A DNA stretch of 41,112 bases from Rhodospirillales bacterium (GCA_015654615.1 JAATGN010000379.1:1-41112); one strand, 5' to 3'. Positions 1-9,584 are shown, counted from the stretch's first letter. The notes: generated from the sequence alone by a model not told the origin. Program-made: numbers and translations.

Positions 1-587
1 GGCTGGCCACTTACGCCATGTGGTGGATCAGAGCCGCCATTCAGGAATATATCCTGCATTCCTGGTCCCTGGTGAAAATGGGAACGACGGCGGCGCAGAA
101 GAAGCTGTTCTTCAACCTGCGCAAGCTGAAGGGCCAGATGCAGGCGATCGACGACGGCGACCTGTCGGCCGAGCATGTCCGCAAGATATCCGACGAACTG
201 GGCGTTCCGGAAGCCGATGTCGTCAGCATGAATCGCCGGATGGCCAGCCCCGACCACTCCCTCAATGCGCCGGTGCGCATCGACGGCGAAGGGGAATGGC
301 AGGATTGGCTGGTCGATGAACGCGACGACCAGGAAACCGAGCTGGCCGAGCGCCAGGAAATGGGCAATCGCCGCCATCTGCTGGCTCATGCCCTGACCGG
401 CCTGAACGAGCGCGAACGTCACATCCTGACGCAACGCCGCCTGCAGGAAAATCCGGTCACCCTCGAGGATCTGAGCCAGCAATACGGCATTTCCCGCGAG
501 CGCGTCCGGCAGATCGAGGTGCGGGCCTTCGAGAAGCTGCAGAAGTCGATGAAAAACGCGATGATCGACCAACACGCCCACGCCTGA
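1..587 (+). CDS. rpoH: RNA polymerase sigma factor RpoH (sigma-32), 5' end cut by window
   Basis: Heat-shock sigma factor that directs core RNA polymerase to chaperone and protease promoters. The reading frame is open from the first bases (LATYAMWWIR at the window edge), so the true start lies upstream and about 195 C-terminal residues are visible. The run WWIRAAIQEYILHSWSLVK is the sigma region 2.4 signature, and the following AAQKKLFFNLRKLK is the RpoH box typical of sigma-32 rather than of RpoD or RpoS. The C-terminal part (LNERERHILTQRRL then YGISRERVRQIEVRAFEKL) is the region 4.2 helix-turn-helix that reads the -35 element. The protein ends in KNAMIDQHAHA, and a good intrinsic terminator follows 43 bases after the stop. 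Identification is firm. Which RpoH paralogue this is, in species with more than one, cannot be told from this fragment. Confidence 0.96.
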   Translation, partial: LATYAMWWIRAAIQEYILHSWSLVKMGTTAAQKKLFFNLRKLKGQMQAIDDGDLSAEHVRKISDELGVPEADVVSMNRRMASPDHSLNAPVRIDGEGEWQDWLVDERDDQETELAERQEMGNRRHLLAHALTGLNERERHILTQRRLQENPVTLEDLSQQYGISRERVRQIEVRAFEKLQKSMKNAMIDQHAHA

Positions 588-630
588 GCCCGGGACAGGC
601 CGTCGCGCCTGTCATGGACCTTCCCAAAGA

Positions 631-656
631 AACGCCGGCCTTCGTGCCGGCGTTTT
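631..656 (+). terminator. rpoH intrinsic terminator
   Basis: A perfect 9-bp stem (AACGCCGGC / GCCGGCGTT) with a 6-base loop is followed directly by TT and CTGT. It lies 43 bases after the rpoH stop codon. Confidence 0.8.
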
Positions 657-686
657 CTGTGAGAGAGACTTTGTCCACTGGGTGGT

Positions 687-810
<124 letters not shown>

Positions 811-853
811 CATTGTCGACACGAAACCGATGCTACCAAAAACTCAGGACGTC

Positions 854-1348
854 CTATCGGAGAAGTTCGTCGGGCGTCGTCACCCCGTCGCCCCATTGCT
901 CGACCAATTTCCGCTGGGAGGCCTGCAGTCCCACGGCGCGATGCTGCGAAGTGGCGGCCATGATGGTGGCGACCACCGGCGGCAAGGCCAGATAGAACAC
1001 CGAGCCGATGGCGGCGGCGCCATAGGCGACCAGCAGCATGGTGATATTGGTCACCTGTTCGAAGGCGAATTGCAAGGTGTGGTGGCCGAACCACAAGGAA
1101 AACAGCCAGGGCGCCAAGCCGGCGAAATTCACGCCGCCGATGCAGACCCAGGCATAGCGGTTGTCGCCGCGTTCGGCGACGGCGGCGACGATGGAGGGCA
1201 GAAGGCCGACGAACATGAGCAGGATGGTCGGCAAGGAGAACGGGACCAAGGCCATCAGGGTCAGGACGATCAGCAGACGATTGACCCCGCCGCCGCCGCG
1301 ACGGGCGACCCGAGCCGGCGCTTTCGTTTTTCCACGCTTTTTTGCCAT
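854..1348 (-). CDS. Small multi-pass membrane protein of unknown function, partner of upstream pseudokinase
   Basis: The 164-residue product starts with a basic cytoplasmic tail (MAKKRGKTKAPARVARRGGGG). Three to four hydrophobic segments follow, at about residues 22-52 (probably two helices or a hairpin), 65-86 and 97-128. The soluble C-terminus ends TTPDELLR. I do not recognise a named family. Its ATG overlaps the TGA of the upstream gene by one base (TGATG at 1346-1350 on the minus strand), so the two are almost certainly co-transcribed and translationally coupled. The coupling suggests it works with the membrane-anchored kinase-like protein, for example as its membrane partner. That role is inference. 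Codon usage looks like that of its neighbours, with no sign of transfer. Confidence 0.8.
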   Translation of the reverse strand: MAKKRGKTKAPARVARRGGGGVNRLLIVLTLMALVPFSLPTILLMFVGLLPSIVAAVAERGDNRYAWVCIGGVNFAGLAPWLFSLWFGHHTLQFAFEQVTNITMLLVAYGAAAIGSVFYLALPPVVATIMAATSQHRAVGLQASQRKLVEQWGDGVTTPDELLR

Positions 1349-3366
1349 CAGAACAACCGCGCCAGCAAGAGAAGCAGGACCGTGATCAAAGCGATGGTCA
1401 TCGAAATGAGCGCCGCCAGCTGTTGAGCGAAACGAATGGCCCTCGCATTGTCGCTGCGTCCGGCCTCGATGTCGCGGATCTCGCGCTGCGCCTCCGCCCA
1501 GGCGGCGCGCGCCTCCTGAAATCCATGCGTATCCTGGGCGCGCTCGTCCGGAGCGTCGAGCAGGCGCGACAATTCCACCAGACTTCCGTCGCGCGCCATG
1601 CGGGGAATTTCCTTCTCGATCGCGGCGCGTTTCTCACGGTTGTGAAAGCTGTTGATGGCCGGCTGCATCAGGACGCCGACCCAGGTCGCCAGCCCCTGCA
1701 GACCGCCCTGCCCCAGACGCCATTGGATCAGGGCCAGCAGATTGAGCATGCCCATCGCGGCGCGATCGGGATCGGGCAGGGTCAGATCGCCCATCTGCCG
1801 CTCCATGTCGAAATTGGCCCGCGCCCCGATGAAGGCGGCGACATGCCGGTCGATCGGCCAGCTTTTTCCATCCGCCTTCTTGGCGGCGGCATTGAGCGCC
1901 GGCAACAGATCGCGAATATCCAGCACGTAATCGTCGATGGTAAAGGGACTGAGGCACGGCATCCCCTCGTTCATCTCATAAAGCACCCGCTCGATGCCGT
2001 TGCCGAGGGTGGCCCGATCGAGATAGGCCTTCTGATCGCGAAACAGCGCCTCCATCATGGAATTTTCCGGGCTATAGGCCTCACGGGTCGAGAAATAGCC
2101 TTTGGGGACTTCGCGCATCAGGGCTTCGGCGATAATTCGGACCTCCGTGCCCTCGGCCATGGCCACGGCCAGAAGACCGCCGATGCCGTCGGGCATGGCG
2201 GCCATGGATTTGTAGCGAATCGGCGCGCGGCTATCGAGCACCATGCAGGTCTTGGCCACCATCGTATCGAAGGCGGCCGTCCGCTTTTCATTGACCGCCA
2301 TCACCGCGTCGCGGGTGATTTCGCCAACCGCATCGGCTTTGTCCTTCGCGTCGAGCGAACGGCGCAACCACAGCTCCAGGCGGCCATCGAGCACCAGGGC
2401 CGGCACGGCATCCCAATTCCTGGTGAAGGCCACCGCCAATTCGCGGGCGGTGGAATATTCCTTGCCGTTGAAAGCGATGGCGCGGGCGGCCCGCTTCTCG
2501 AACTTGGCCAGCAGCGGCGACAGGCGCCGGCCGCTCAACCAGAGTTCCAGCGATTCCGCGGTCCAGCGTTCATGCGGGTCGTCACATAGGGTGCCGCGCA
2601 GAATTTCGCTGGTCGGCAGCGACATCCGCGCCTCTCCCACCAGGACGGCGAAACTGCCCTGCACGATCTTGCGGCGCAGGATGGCGTCCTCGTCAAGATG
2701 AGCAACCGGGTTGCGGCCCTGGATCAGCAAAGCCAGCGAGGCGCCCAGCGCAAAGATATCGTCGGCATAGTTGCCGGGACCGCGGCCGGCCGGTTGGCAC
2801 ATGCCGGATTCGATCGGCTCCACCAGCCCCGGCTGCTCGAAGGCCGGCAGAACGGTGGCGCAGTCGCCGAGAATGATCCGGTCCTTCTCCGCGGTGGCCC
2901 AGAACATATTGGTCGGCCGGATGGCGCGATGCACCACGCTGTGCGAACGCAGCACCCGCAAGGCCTCGAAGACCGGGGTGATCACCTTGCGGACCAGATC
3001 GGCTTCCCCGATGGGTTTGAATTCCGCGGTGATGCTGCTCATGACCCGGCCGCCGCCCGGACGTTCGTAAACCAGGGCCATGACCTTGCGGTTCAGCGGC
3101 GGCCAATCCGTGGCCCCCCATTCGACGAGCGTCATCAAGCCCGACGCTTCGCTGCCCTTCAATGCCCGCATGGCGTCGATACGGGACGGATGGCCGGGAT
3201 GGACGATCAGGGCGAACAGCGATTTCTTGGAATCGCGCTTGTCTTCGGCGTGAAAGGCCTGGGCGCTTGGCGTCGCCAATTCCGCGAGAGGCGTCCCCGG
3301 GTAGATCAGATAACGGTCCCGCAAAACGACGGACCCGTCTGCCCCACTCTGCTGGTCGCTCGCCAT
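1348..3366 (-). CDS. Predicted serine/threonine pseudokinase with C-terminal transmembrane anchor
   Basis: The 672-residue protein has a eukaryotic-type protein-kinase fold in its N-terminal third. Recognisable landmarks are the catalytic-loop equivalent HRAIRPTN (146-153), the DFG equivalent LGDCA (166-170) and the helix-F segment YADDIFALGASL (200-211, normally DVYSLG). Key catalytic residues are missing. The loop Asp of HRD is Ala148, the beta-3 Lys of VAIK is not evident (SLFALIVHPG), and no glycine-rich loop is seen. Asp168 of the DFG equivalent remains. This predicts a pseudokinase or a very divergent kinase. A long helical middle part of unknown function follows, and the last about 25 residues (ISMTIALITVLLLLLARLF) form one membrane span. 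A GAGG ribosome site precedes the ATG. It is translationally coupled to the downstream membrane protein. Function is unknown. Confidence 0.82.
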   Translation of the reverse strand: MASDQQSGADGSVVLRDRYLIYPGTPLAELATPSAQAFHAEDKRDSKKSLFALIVHPGHPSRIDAMRALKGSEASGLMTLVEWGATDWPPLNRKVMALVYERPGGGRVMSSITAEFKPIGEADLVRKVITPVFEALRVLRSHSVVHRAIRPTNMFWATAEKDRIILGDCATVLPAFEQPGLVEPIESGMCQPAGRGPGNYADDIFALGASLALLIQGRNPVAHLDEDAILRRKIVQGSFAVLVGEARMSLPTSEILRGTLCDDPHERWTAESLELWLSGRRLSPLLAKFEKRAARAIAFNGKEYSTARELAVAFTRNWDAVPALVLDGRLELWLRRSLDAKDKADAVGEITRDAVMAVNEKRTAAFDTMVAKTCMVLDSRAPIRYKSMAAMPDGIGGLLAVAMAEGTEVRIIAEALMREVPKGYFSTREAYSPENSMMEALFRDQKAYLDRATLGNGIERVLYEMNEGMPCLSPFTIDDYVLDIRDLLPALNAAAKKADGKSWPIDRHVAAFIGARANFDMERQMGDLTLPDPDRAAMGMLNLLALIQWRLGQGGLQGLATWVGVLMQPAINSFHNREKRAAIEKEIPRMARDGSLVELSRLLDAPDERAQDTHGFQEARAAWAEAQREIRDIEAGRSDNARAIRFAQQLAALISMTIALITVLLLLLARLF

Positions 3367-3744
3367 CCCACCTCGCCCTTATGCCTGACACGGACGACAG
3401 CACGATTCGGATTAAGATGCTGTTAAGCCCGCGCGGCGCGTGCTGTTGAAAACAGCGAAGCCTTTCTTCGGCAGCACGCAGATCGAACGCAATTCAGCAG
3501 ATCCCCTTGAAGCGCGCCGGGACTGAATTTACGCGGGGGGAGACGAAGACTCAAGCAAGTCCGCAACGGGCGCGCGGCCGCCGGTGTTCAGAACCGCCAA
3601 ACGGCAAGACACCGTTACAGGCGACTTTCACGAATTTTTCCCGGAATTATCGAGTTCACCACGAAGGCACGAAGGGCACGAAGACTTCAAGAAGCCGGCG
3701 GCCTTCGTGCCGTCGCGATGCAATATCTGCGATGCCGATCCGCG
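3367..3744. other. Gene-free interval with a CACGAAGG repeat
   Basis: This 378-base gap separates the pseudokinase start from the purA stop. At 3655-3683 it holds TTCACCACGAAGGCACGAAG plus GGCACGAAG, three CACGAAG units at 9-base spacing. A reverse-complement echo (GGCCTTCGTGCC) lies at about 3699-3710 and could form a hairpin after purA. I see no RNA gene and no convincing coding frame. The pseudokinase promoter must lie in the part near 3367-3450, but no clear consensus hexamers stand out. Confidence 0.6.
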
Positions 3745-5034
3745 TCAATTCGCGAAAGGATCGCGAACCAGGATCGTATCTTCGCGCTCGGGGCTGGTCG
3801 ACAGCAGGGCGACCGGCGCTTCGATCAATTCCTCGATGCGCCGGACATATTTGATGGCCGCCGCCGGCAGCTGCACCCAGGAGCGCGCCCCTTGCGTGCT
3901 CTCTTTCCAACCTTCGATCGACTCATAGATCGGTTCGATAGCCGCCTGGCGCGACATCGAGGCCGGCAGATGCTGCAGGACCTCGCCGCCCGAGCGATAG
4001 CCGGTGCAGATCTTCAATTCGTCGAAACCGTCCAGCACATCGAGCTTGGTCAAGGCGATGCCATTGATCCCCCCCACCTTCACCGCCTGACGCACCAGCA
4101 CGGCGTCGAACCAGCCGCAGCGCCGCCGCCGTCCGGTCACCGTGCCGAACTCGCGGCCGCGGTCGCCGATGCGGTCGCCGATCTCATTGGCCAATTCGGT
4201 GGGAAACGGCCCGGACCCGACGCGCGTCGTATAGGCCTTGCAGATTCCCAGCACATAGCCGACCTGCCCGGGACCGACGCCGGAGCCCGAGGCGGCCTGC
4301 CCGGACACGGTGTTCGACGAGGTCACGAAGGGATAGGTGCCATGATCGACGTCGAGCATCGCCCCCTGGGCGCCCTCGAACAGAATCCGCTGGCCGTTTT
4401 TCCGCGCCTCTTCCAGACGCTGCCAGACCACGTCGGCATAGGGCAGGATCTTGGGGGCGATCTCCTTCAATTGCGCCAACAGGTCGTGGCCTTCGACCTC
4501 GGCCATGCCGAGGCCGCGCAGCAGCGCATTGTGATGGGCCAGCAGACGTTCGATCTTCATCTCCAGCACGGCGTCGTCGGCCAGGTCGCAGACGCGGATG
4601 GCCCGGCGCGCCACCTTGTCTTCATAGGCCGGACCGATGCCGCGTCCGGTGGTGCCGATCTTCGCAGAACCGCTGGCCTCTTCGCGGGCCCGGTCGATGT
4701 GGCCGTGCAGCGGCAGGATGAGGGCGGCGTTTTCGGCCAGTTTGAGAATTTCAGGGGTGATGCTGATCCCTTGCTCGGCGATCCGGCCGATTTCCGCCAG
4801 CAAGGCCCAGGGGTCGACCACCACGCCATTGCCGATGATCGAGGGCTTGCCGCGCACCACGCCGGAGGGCAACAGCGAAAGCTTGTAGGTGACGCCGTCG
4901 ATCACCAGCGTATGGCCGGCATTGTGCCCGCCCTGGAAACGAACCACCACATCGGCCCGCTCGGACAGCCAGTCGACGACCTTGCCCTTGCCCTCGTCGC
5001 CCCATTGAGCGCCGACAACCGCCACATTCCCCAT
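3745..5034 (-). CDS. purA: Adenylosuccinate synthetase
   Basis: Cytoplasmic enzyme of AMP synthesis that condenses IMP and aspartate to adenylosuccinate using GTP. The product has 429 residues, the usual family length. It begins [18 protein letters not shown], which carries the GDEGKGK phosphate loop with the catalytic Asp, followed by [10 protein letters not shown] with the catalytic His. Further signatures are [14 protein letters not shown]-like [13 protein letters not shown] and the [20 protein letters not shown] segment. The ATG is preceded by an A/G-rich site and lies 12 bases after the hisZ stop, so both genes form one transcription unit. The hisZ-purA pairing is common in Rhodospirillales. 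Identification is certain. Confidence 0.98.
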   Translation of the reverse strand: MGNVAVVGAQWGDEGKGKVVDWLSERADVVVRFQGGHNAGHTLVIDGVTYKLSLLPSGVVRGKPSIIGNGVVVDPWALLAEIGRIAEQGISITPEILKLAENAALILPLHGHIDRAREEASGSAKIGTTGRGIGPAYEDKVARRAIRVCDLADDAVLEMKIERLLAHHNALLRGLGMAEVEGHDLLAQLKEIAPKILPYADVVWQRLEEARKNGQRILFEGAQGAMLDVDHGTYPFVTSSNTVSGQAASGSGVGPGQVGYVLGICKAYTTRVGSGPFPTELANEIGDRIGDRGREFGTVTGRRRRCGWFDAVLVRQAVKVGGINGIALTKLDVLDGFDELKICTGYRSGGEVLQHLPASMSRQAAIEPIYESIEGWKESTQGARSWVQLPAAAIKYVRRIEELIEAPVALLSTSPEREDTILVRDPFAN

Positions 5035-5046
5035 AACCCAACTCCC

Positions 5047-6171
5047 TTATTTCGCCGCGATCACGCGGCCAGCCATCAACAGATGGCCACAGGCCAGACG
5101 TCCGGCCTCGATGTTATCGTCGGAAACCCGTTCCAAACCCGCGACCGTGACCCACCCCTCGTCCCGCAAGGCCTGCCCGACGGCAAACGACGTTCCGAAG
5201 GGCAGAAAGACGCGACGCGCCTCGGCCGGTCCCGGCAGCACGTCCTGCACCGTGTCCATGAACAAGGTGGCGCCGGCCGCACTCTCGCCATTCGCCCGAT
5301 AACGCCCGCCCCGTCCCAATTCGGCGGCCGATTGCCGGGCGAAAATGGTGAAGGCGACGCCGGTATGATATTCGAATCCGCGGCCTTCGACCGGATCGAT
5401 GGTCAGGGTCAATTCCGGCGCGGCCCGCCCGACCAGATCGACCACGGCCCTGAGGCGCTCGCGCAGGGCCGCCGCCGCGTCCGGAAGGGCGATGGCCGCC
5501 AATTTGGCCAAGGCCGGACCAGCCGGGCCGGCCGCCTCGATCAGGGCGCAAAGCACCGGGGCGACGGCGCCGCCGACGGCGGCGACCGCCGCCACGTCCT
5601 TGTGATCGAGCGCGTCCTTCAAGCCGTCGACGTCGCCCGGCCCGGCGCAGATCTCCGGCACCAGCGACGGCAAGGTCAGATCGACGCAGACTTCGCCGAC
5701 GCCCAGATCGACCAAAGCCTTGGCGGCCAGGATCACCACTTCGGCATCCGCCGCGGCACCGTCGGCTCCGATCAATTCGATCCCGGCCTGGCCGAACTGC
5801 CGTTCCGGGCGCAATTGACTGCCCTTCACCCGCAAGACCTGACCGGCGTAGGACAGGCGCAGCGGCCTTGGCGCATTGGCCAGGCGCGTCGTGGCGATAC
5901 GGGCGATCTGCAGCGTCATGTCGGCCCGCACGCCCATCATCCGCTGCGTGACGGGATCCATCACCCGGAAGGTATGCTTGGCCATCGCGGCACCGCTGCC
6001 TTCCAGCAGGCTTTCCTCGAACTCGATGAGCGGCGGCTTGACCCGCTCATACCCTTGAGCGGTGAAACACCCCATCAAACGCGTCACGACGTCGGCCTCG
6101 TGCGCGGCCTGGGGGGGCAGAATATCGCGCAGGCCTGCCGGCAGCAGCGCGCGGGTAGCGAACTCGGTCAT
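5047..6171 (-). CDS. hisZ: ATP phosphoribosyltransferase regulatory subunit
   Basis: HisZ is a catalytically dead relative of histidyl-tRNA synthetase. It assembles with the short form of HisG and allows the first step of histidine synthesis and its feedback control. The 374-residue product starts near LLPAGLRDILPPQA, the motif 1 region of class II synthetases, and shows RADMTLQIARIA and RLSYAGQVLRV (motif 2 region). It lacks the histidine-specific motifs and the C-terminal anticodon-binding domain of HisS, and its length is right for HisZ. It is followed after 12 bases by purA. The 227-base leader upstream holds several strong hairpins. A short-form HisG would be expected elsewhere in the genome. 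Confidence 0.95.
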   Translation of the reverse strand: MTEFATRALLPAGLRDILPPQAAHEADVVTRLMGCFTAQGYERVKPPLIEFEESLLEGSGAAMAKHTFRVMDPVTQRMMGVRADMTLQIARIATTRLANAPRPLRLSYAGQVLRVKGSQLRPERQFGQAGIELIGADGAAADAEVVILAAKALVDLGVGEVCVDLTLPSLVPEICAGPGDVDGLKDALDHKDVAAVAAVGGAVAPVLCALIEAAGPAGPALAKLAAIALPDAAAALRERLRAVVDLVGRAAPELTLTIDPVEGRGFEYHTGVAFTIFARQSAAELGRGGRYRANGESAAGATLFMDTVQDVLPGPAEARRVFLPFGTSFAVGQALRDEGWVTVAGLERVSDDNIEAGRLACGHLLMAGRVIAAK

Positions 6172-6203
6172 GAAACAGCCGTTTGTCCTGGCGGAAACTG
6201 GCG

Positions 6204-6284
6204 CGGGAAAGCCCTGCGCACAAGGCTTTCCCGTTTACCCCGTTTGACCTTCCACGGCAATCGCCATTTTGGCGATTGCCGTGG
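6204..6284. repeat. Two adjacent perfect hairpins between serA and hisZ
   Basis: The first is CGGGAAAGCC / GGCTTTCCCG at 6204-6233, a 10-bp stem with a 10-base loop. The second is CCACGGCAATCGCC / GGCGATTGCCGTGG at 6252-6284, a 14-bp perfect stem with a 5-base loop. Neither is followed by a U-tract on the minus strand, so they are REP-like palindromes or processing/pausing signals rather than clear terminators. Confidence 0.7.
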
Positions 6285-6370
6285 TCATTCATTGTCCCTC
6301 AGTCGTCGGACGGGCGCATCCGCACCCTCAGGCTTTCGCGCAAACGCTTGCGCGGGGCCTCAACGGCCCA

Positions 6371-6390
6371 ATCGCGGGCAAGCCCGCTCC
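6371..6390. repeat. REP-like palindrome at the serA 3' end
   Basis: ATCGCGGGCAAGCCCGCTCC contains GCGGGC-AA-GCCCGC and lies 9 bases beyond the serA stop. It matches the core of the repetitive extragenic palindromes well known from Pseudomonas. It could stabilise the serA transcript 3' end. The same interval also has CGCGCAA/TTGCGCG near 6339-6356. Confidence 0.55.
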
Positions 6391-6398
6391 TGTTAGGC

Positions 6399-7976
6399 TT
6401 AGAACTTCATCGCCTTGGCCTGGACCACGTTGGGAATGGCCCGAACCTTTTCCAGCAAGGCATTGTTGACCTGCTGATCGACCTGGATCAGGGCGATGGC
6501 GTCGCCACCGGCCTCGGCACGGCCGAGATGGAAGGTGGCGATATTGACCCCCGCTTCGCCCAGGGTGGTTCCCAGCCGTCCGATGAAGCCGGGTTTGTCG
6601 GCATTGGTCACATAAAGCATGAAGGAGCCCAGTTCGGCCTCGATGGGAATGCCCTTGATCGAGACGAGGCGAGGCTTGTCGCCGCCGAACAGGGTTCCCT
6701 CGACGCTCCTGGTATGCTGATCGGTGGTCACCGACAGCCTGATCAGGGTGTGATAGTCGCTGGAGGTGTCGTTCTTGGTCTCGGTCACCGTGATATTGCG
6801 TTCCTTGGCGATAACCGGCGCATTGACCAGATTGACCGTCTCGACGAAGGATTTGAACAGGCCTTCGAGGACCGTCGCCGTCAGCGGCTTGGTGTTCAGG
6901 TCGGCGACCTGGCCTTCATAGCCGATGGAGACGGATTTGATGCCATGCTCGGTCAACTGGCCGGCAAAGCTGCCCAATTGGCCGGCCAGCGCCATGTAGG
7001 GACGCAGCTTCGGAGCATCCTCGGCGGACACCGAGGCCATGTTGATGGCGTTGGTCACCGCGCCGGTCAGCAGATAGTCGGACATCTGCTCGGCCACCTG
7101 CAGGGCGACGTTTTCCTGCGCCTCCGTGGTCGACGCGCCAAGGTGCGGCGTGCAGACCACCTTGTCGTTGCCGAACAGGATGTTGGTCTTGGCCGGCTCG
7201 TCCTTGAAGACGTCGAGCGCCGCGCCGGCGACATGCCCCGAGTCGAGCGCCGCCTTCAGGTCCGCCTCGACCACCAGGCCCCCGCGGGCGCAATTGACGA
7301 TGCGCACCCCCTTCCTGGTCTTGGCGAGCGCCCTGGCGTCGATGATGTTGCGCGTCGCATCGGTCAGCGGCGTATGCAAGGTGATGAAATCGGCGCGGGC
7401 CAGCAGCTCGTCCAGTTCGACCTTCTCGACCCCCAGCGACTTGGCCCGTTCCTGCGACAGGAAGGGATCATAGGCGACGACCTTCATCTTCAGGCCGATG
7501 CCGCGCTCGGCGACGATCGAACCGATGTTGCCGCAACCGATGACGCCGAGCGTCTTGGCGGTCAACTCGACCCCCATGAACTTCGATTTTTCCCATTTTC
7601 CGGCGTGCGTCGAGGCGTTGGCCTGGGGAATGTCGCGGGCCACGGCGAACAGCATGGCGATGGCGTGTTCGGCGGTGGTGATGGAATTGCCGAAGGGCGT
7701 GTTCATCACGACGACGCCGCGCGCCGTCGCGGCCGGGATGTCGACATTGTCGACGCCGATGCCGGCGCGGCCGACCACCTTGAGATTGCCGGCCGACGCC
7801 AGGATGTCGGCGGTGACCTTGGTATTGGAACGAATGGCCAAGCCGTCGTATTGGCCGATGACGGCCTTCAACTCGTCGGGCGAAAGCCCGGTCTTCACAT
7901 CGGTCTCGATGCCGCGATCCTTGAAGATCTGCACGGCGGCCGGAGAGAGCTTGTCGCTGATCAAAACTTTGGGCAT
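6399..7976 (-). CDS. serA: D-3-phosphoglycerate dehydrogenase, long form
   Basis: First enzyme of serine synthesis, oxidising 3-phosphoglycerate to 3-phosphohydroxypyruvate with NAD+. At 525 residues it is the long type, with an intervening ASB domain and a C-terminal ACT domain (from about residue 450, ending VVQAKAMKF). The nucleotide fold carries GVIGCGNIGS (144-153). Catalytic residues are visible as Arg231 (NCARGG), Glu260 (DVFKDEP) and His278 (TPHLGAST). An AAGGGG ribosome site lies about 9 bases before the ATG. It is downstream of serC on the same strand, the usual alphaproteobacterial serC-serA arrangement. A palindromic repeat occupies the 114-base gap between the two genes. ACT domains normally bind an amino acid, so serine feedback is likely but not proven. 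Confidence 0.97.
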   Translation of the reverse strand: MPKVLISDKLSPAAVQIFKDRGIETDVKTGLSPDELKAVIGQYDGLAIRSNTKVTADILASAGNLKVVGRAGIGVDNVDIPAATARGVVVMNTPFGNSITTAEHAIAMLFAVARDIPQANASTHAGKWEKSKFMGVELTAKTLGVIGCGNIGSIVAERGIGLKMKVVAYDPFLSQERAKSLGVEKVELDELLARADFITLHTPLTDATRNIIDARALAKTRKGVRIVNCARGGLVVEADLKAALDSGHVAGAALDVFKDEPAKTNILFGNDKVVCTPHLGASTTEAQENVALQVAEQMSDYLLTGAVTNAINMASVSAEDAPKLRPYMALAGQLGSFAGQLTEHGIKSVSIGYEGQVADLNTKPLTATVLEGLFKSFVETVNLVNAPVIAKERNITVTETKNDTSSDYHTLIRLSVTTDQHTRSVEGTLFGGDKPRLVSIKGIPIEAELGSFMLYVTNADKPGFIGRLGTTLGEAGVNIATFHLGRAEAGGDAIALIQVDQQVNNALLEKVRAIPNVVQAKAMKF

Positions 7977-7997
7977 TTGGAAGATCCCCTTGACGTC

Positions 7998-8081
7998 CCC
8001 CCACCCCGGCCCTCCCCGCGAGGGGGAGGGGAGTTCAGATCATGGCTCCCTCCGCCTTTTCGGGGAGGGCTGGGGTGGGGG
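7998..8081. repeat. Inverted repeat between serC and serA, same family as the tilS element
   Basis: Arms 7998-8017 (CCCCCACCCCGGCCCTCCCC) and 8062-8081 are reverse complements at 19 of 20 positions. Each arm is followed inward by its own partner (CCTCCCC/GGGGAGG), so nested hairpins are possible. The arm pattern CCCCCACCC..CCCTCCCC is shared with the longer element at 23322-23504. Confidence 0.8.
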
Positions 8082-8090
8082 TGTGAAGAC

Positions 8091-9266
<1,176 letters not shown>

Positions 9267-9267
9267 C

Positions 9268-9352
9268 AAAAACCCTCCCTTACAGAAGGGACGCGACCCG
9301 TTGGGGGATCGTGGCCCGGGCGGAGAATGGCAGGCCATTTCCCGAAGGTCAA
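9268..9352 (-). promoter_or_regulatory. Candidate serC leader RNA with promoter and terminator/anti-SD hairpin
   Basis: On the minus strand TTGACC (9347-9352) and CATTCT (9324-9329) are separated by 17 bases and form a plausible promoter. The leader of about 50 bases then contains CCCCCAACGGG and TCCCTT-CTGT-AAGGGA (9276-9291), followed by GGGTTTTTG and the serC ATG. The hairpin plus U-tract looks like an intrinsic terminator, and its 3' arm contains the ribosome site. This matches the layout of the serC RNA motif known upstream of alphaproteobacterial serC. Assignment to that family is from memory of its layout, not from a model search. Confidence 0.55.
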
Positions 9353-9373
9353 TTGGCCGTTCGACGAACACCT

Positions 9374-9399
9374 AAAAAAAATGCGCTCTTATGAGCCGC
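9374..9399 (-). terminator. Intrinsic terminator after the glmM-thiD-dehydratase-GNAT operon
   Basis: On the minus strand GCG(g)CTC-ATAA-GAGCGC is a 6-bp stem with one bulged base, followed by ATTTTTTTTAGG with eight consecutive T. It sits about 190 bases past the GNAT stop and just upstream of the serC promoter candidate, insulating the two units. Confidence 0.65.
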
Positions 9400-9518
9400 T
9401 TCGCTGCCAGCATCGGATGGGAGAGGAGCGACACGGATAAGGATGAGGCGCCGCAGGCATTCTTGCGTTTCGTCGGCCACATCGCGCTGGATGGGGTGTG
9501 CGTAATGCCCGCGGCGCA

Positions 9519-9538
9519 CATCCGTGTCCATCCGTGTT
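9519..9538. repeat. CACGGAT iteration repeat
   Basis: CATCCGTGTCCATCCGTGTT carries two ATCCGTGTnC units at 10-base spacing. An inverted partial copy (ACACGGATAAGGATGAGG) starts at 9431. The motif belongs to the same class of intergenic repeats as 687-810 and 3655-3683. The 318-base gap between GNAT and serC otherwise holds only the terminator and leader described here. Confidence 0.55.
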
Positions 9539-9584
9539 GTTATCGCACGCCCGCAGTTGTAAAGCCGGATGAGGTCGCAAGCGG

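Noticed and set aside
1342-2589. 415-codon plus-strand open frame
   Set aside because: It is antisense to the pseudokinase gene, has Arg/Gly/His-rich translation without family motifs, and arises from high GC content in the complementary frame.
3440-3740. Possible RNA gene in the pseudokinase-purA gap
   Set aside because: I found no cloverleaf, no CCA end and no stable fold beyond the CACGAAGG repeat.
3718-6396. 892-codon plus-strand open frame
   Set aside because: It runs antisense across both purA and hisZ, which are certain. Its translation is low-complexity and shows no domain.
9267-9371. 35-codon N-terminal extension of SerC
   Set aside because: The extension overlaps a promoter and leader hairpin, and the conserved SerC start with a strong ribosome site is at 9266.
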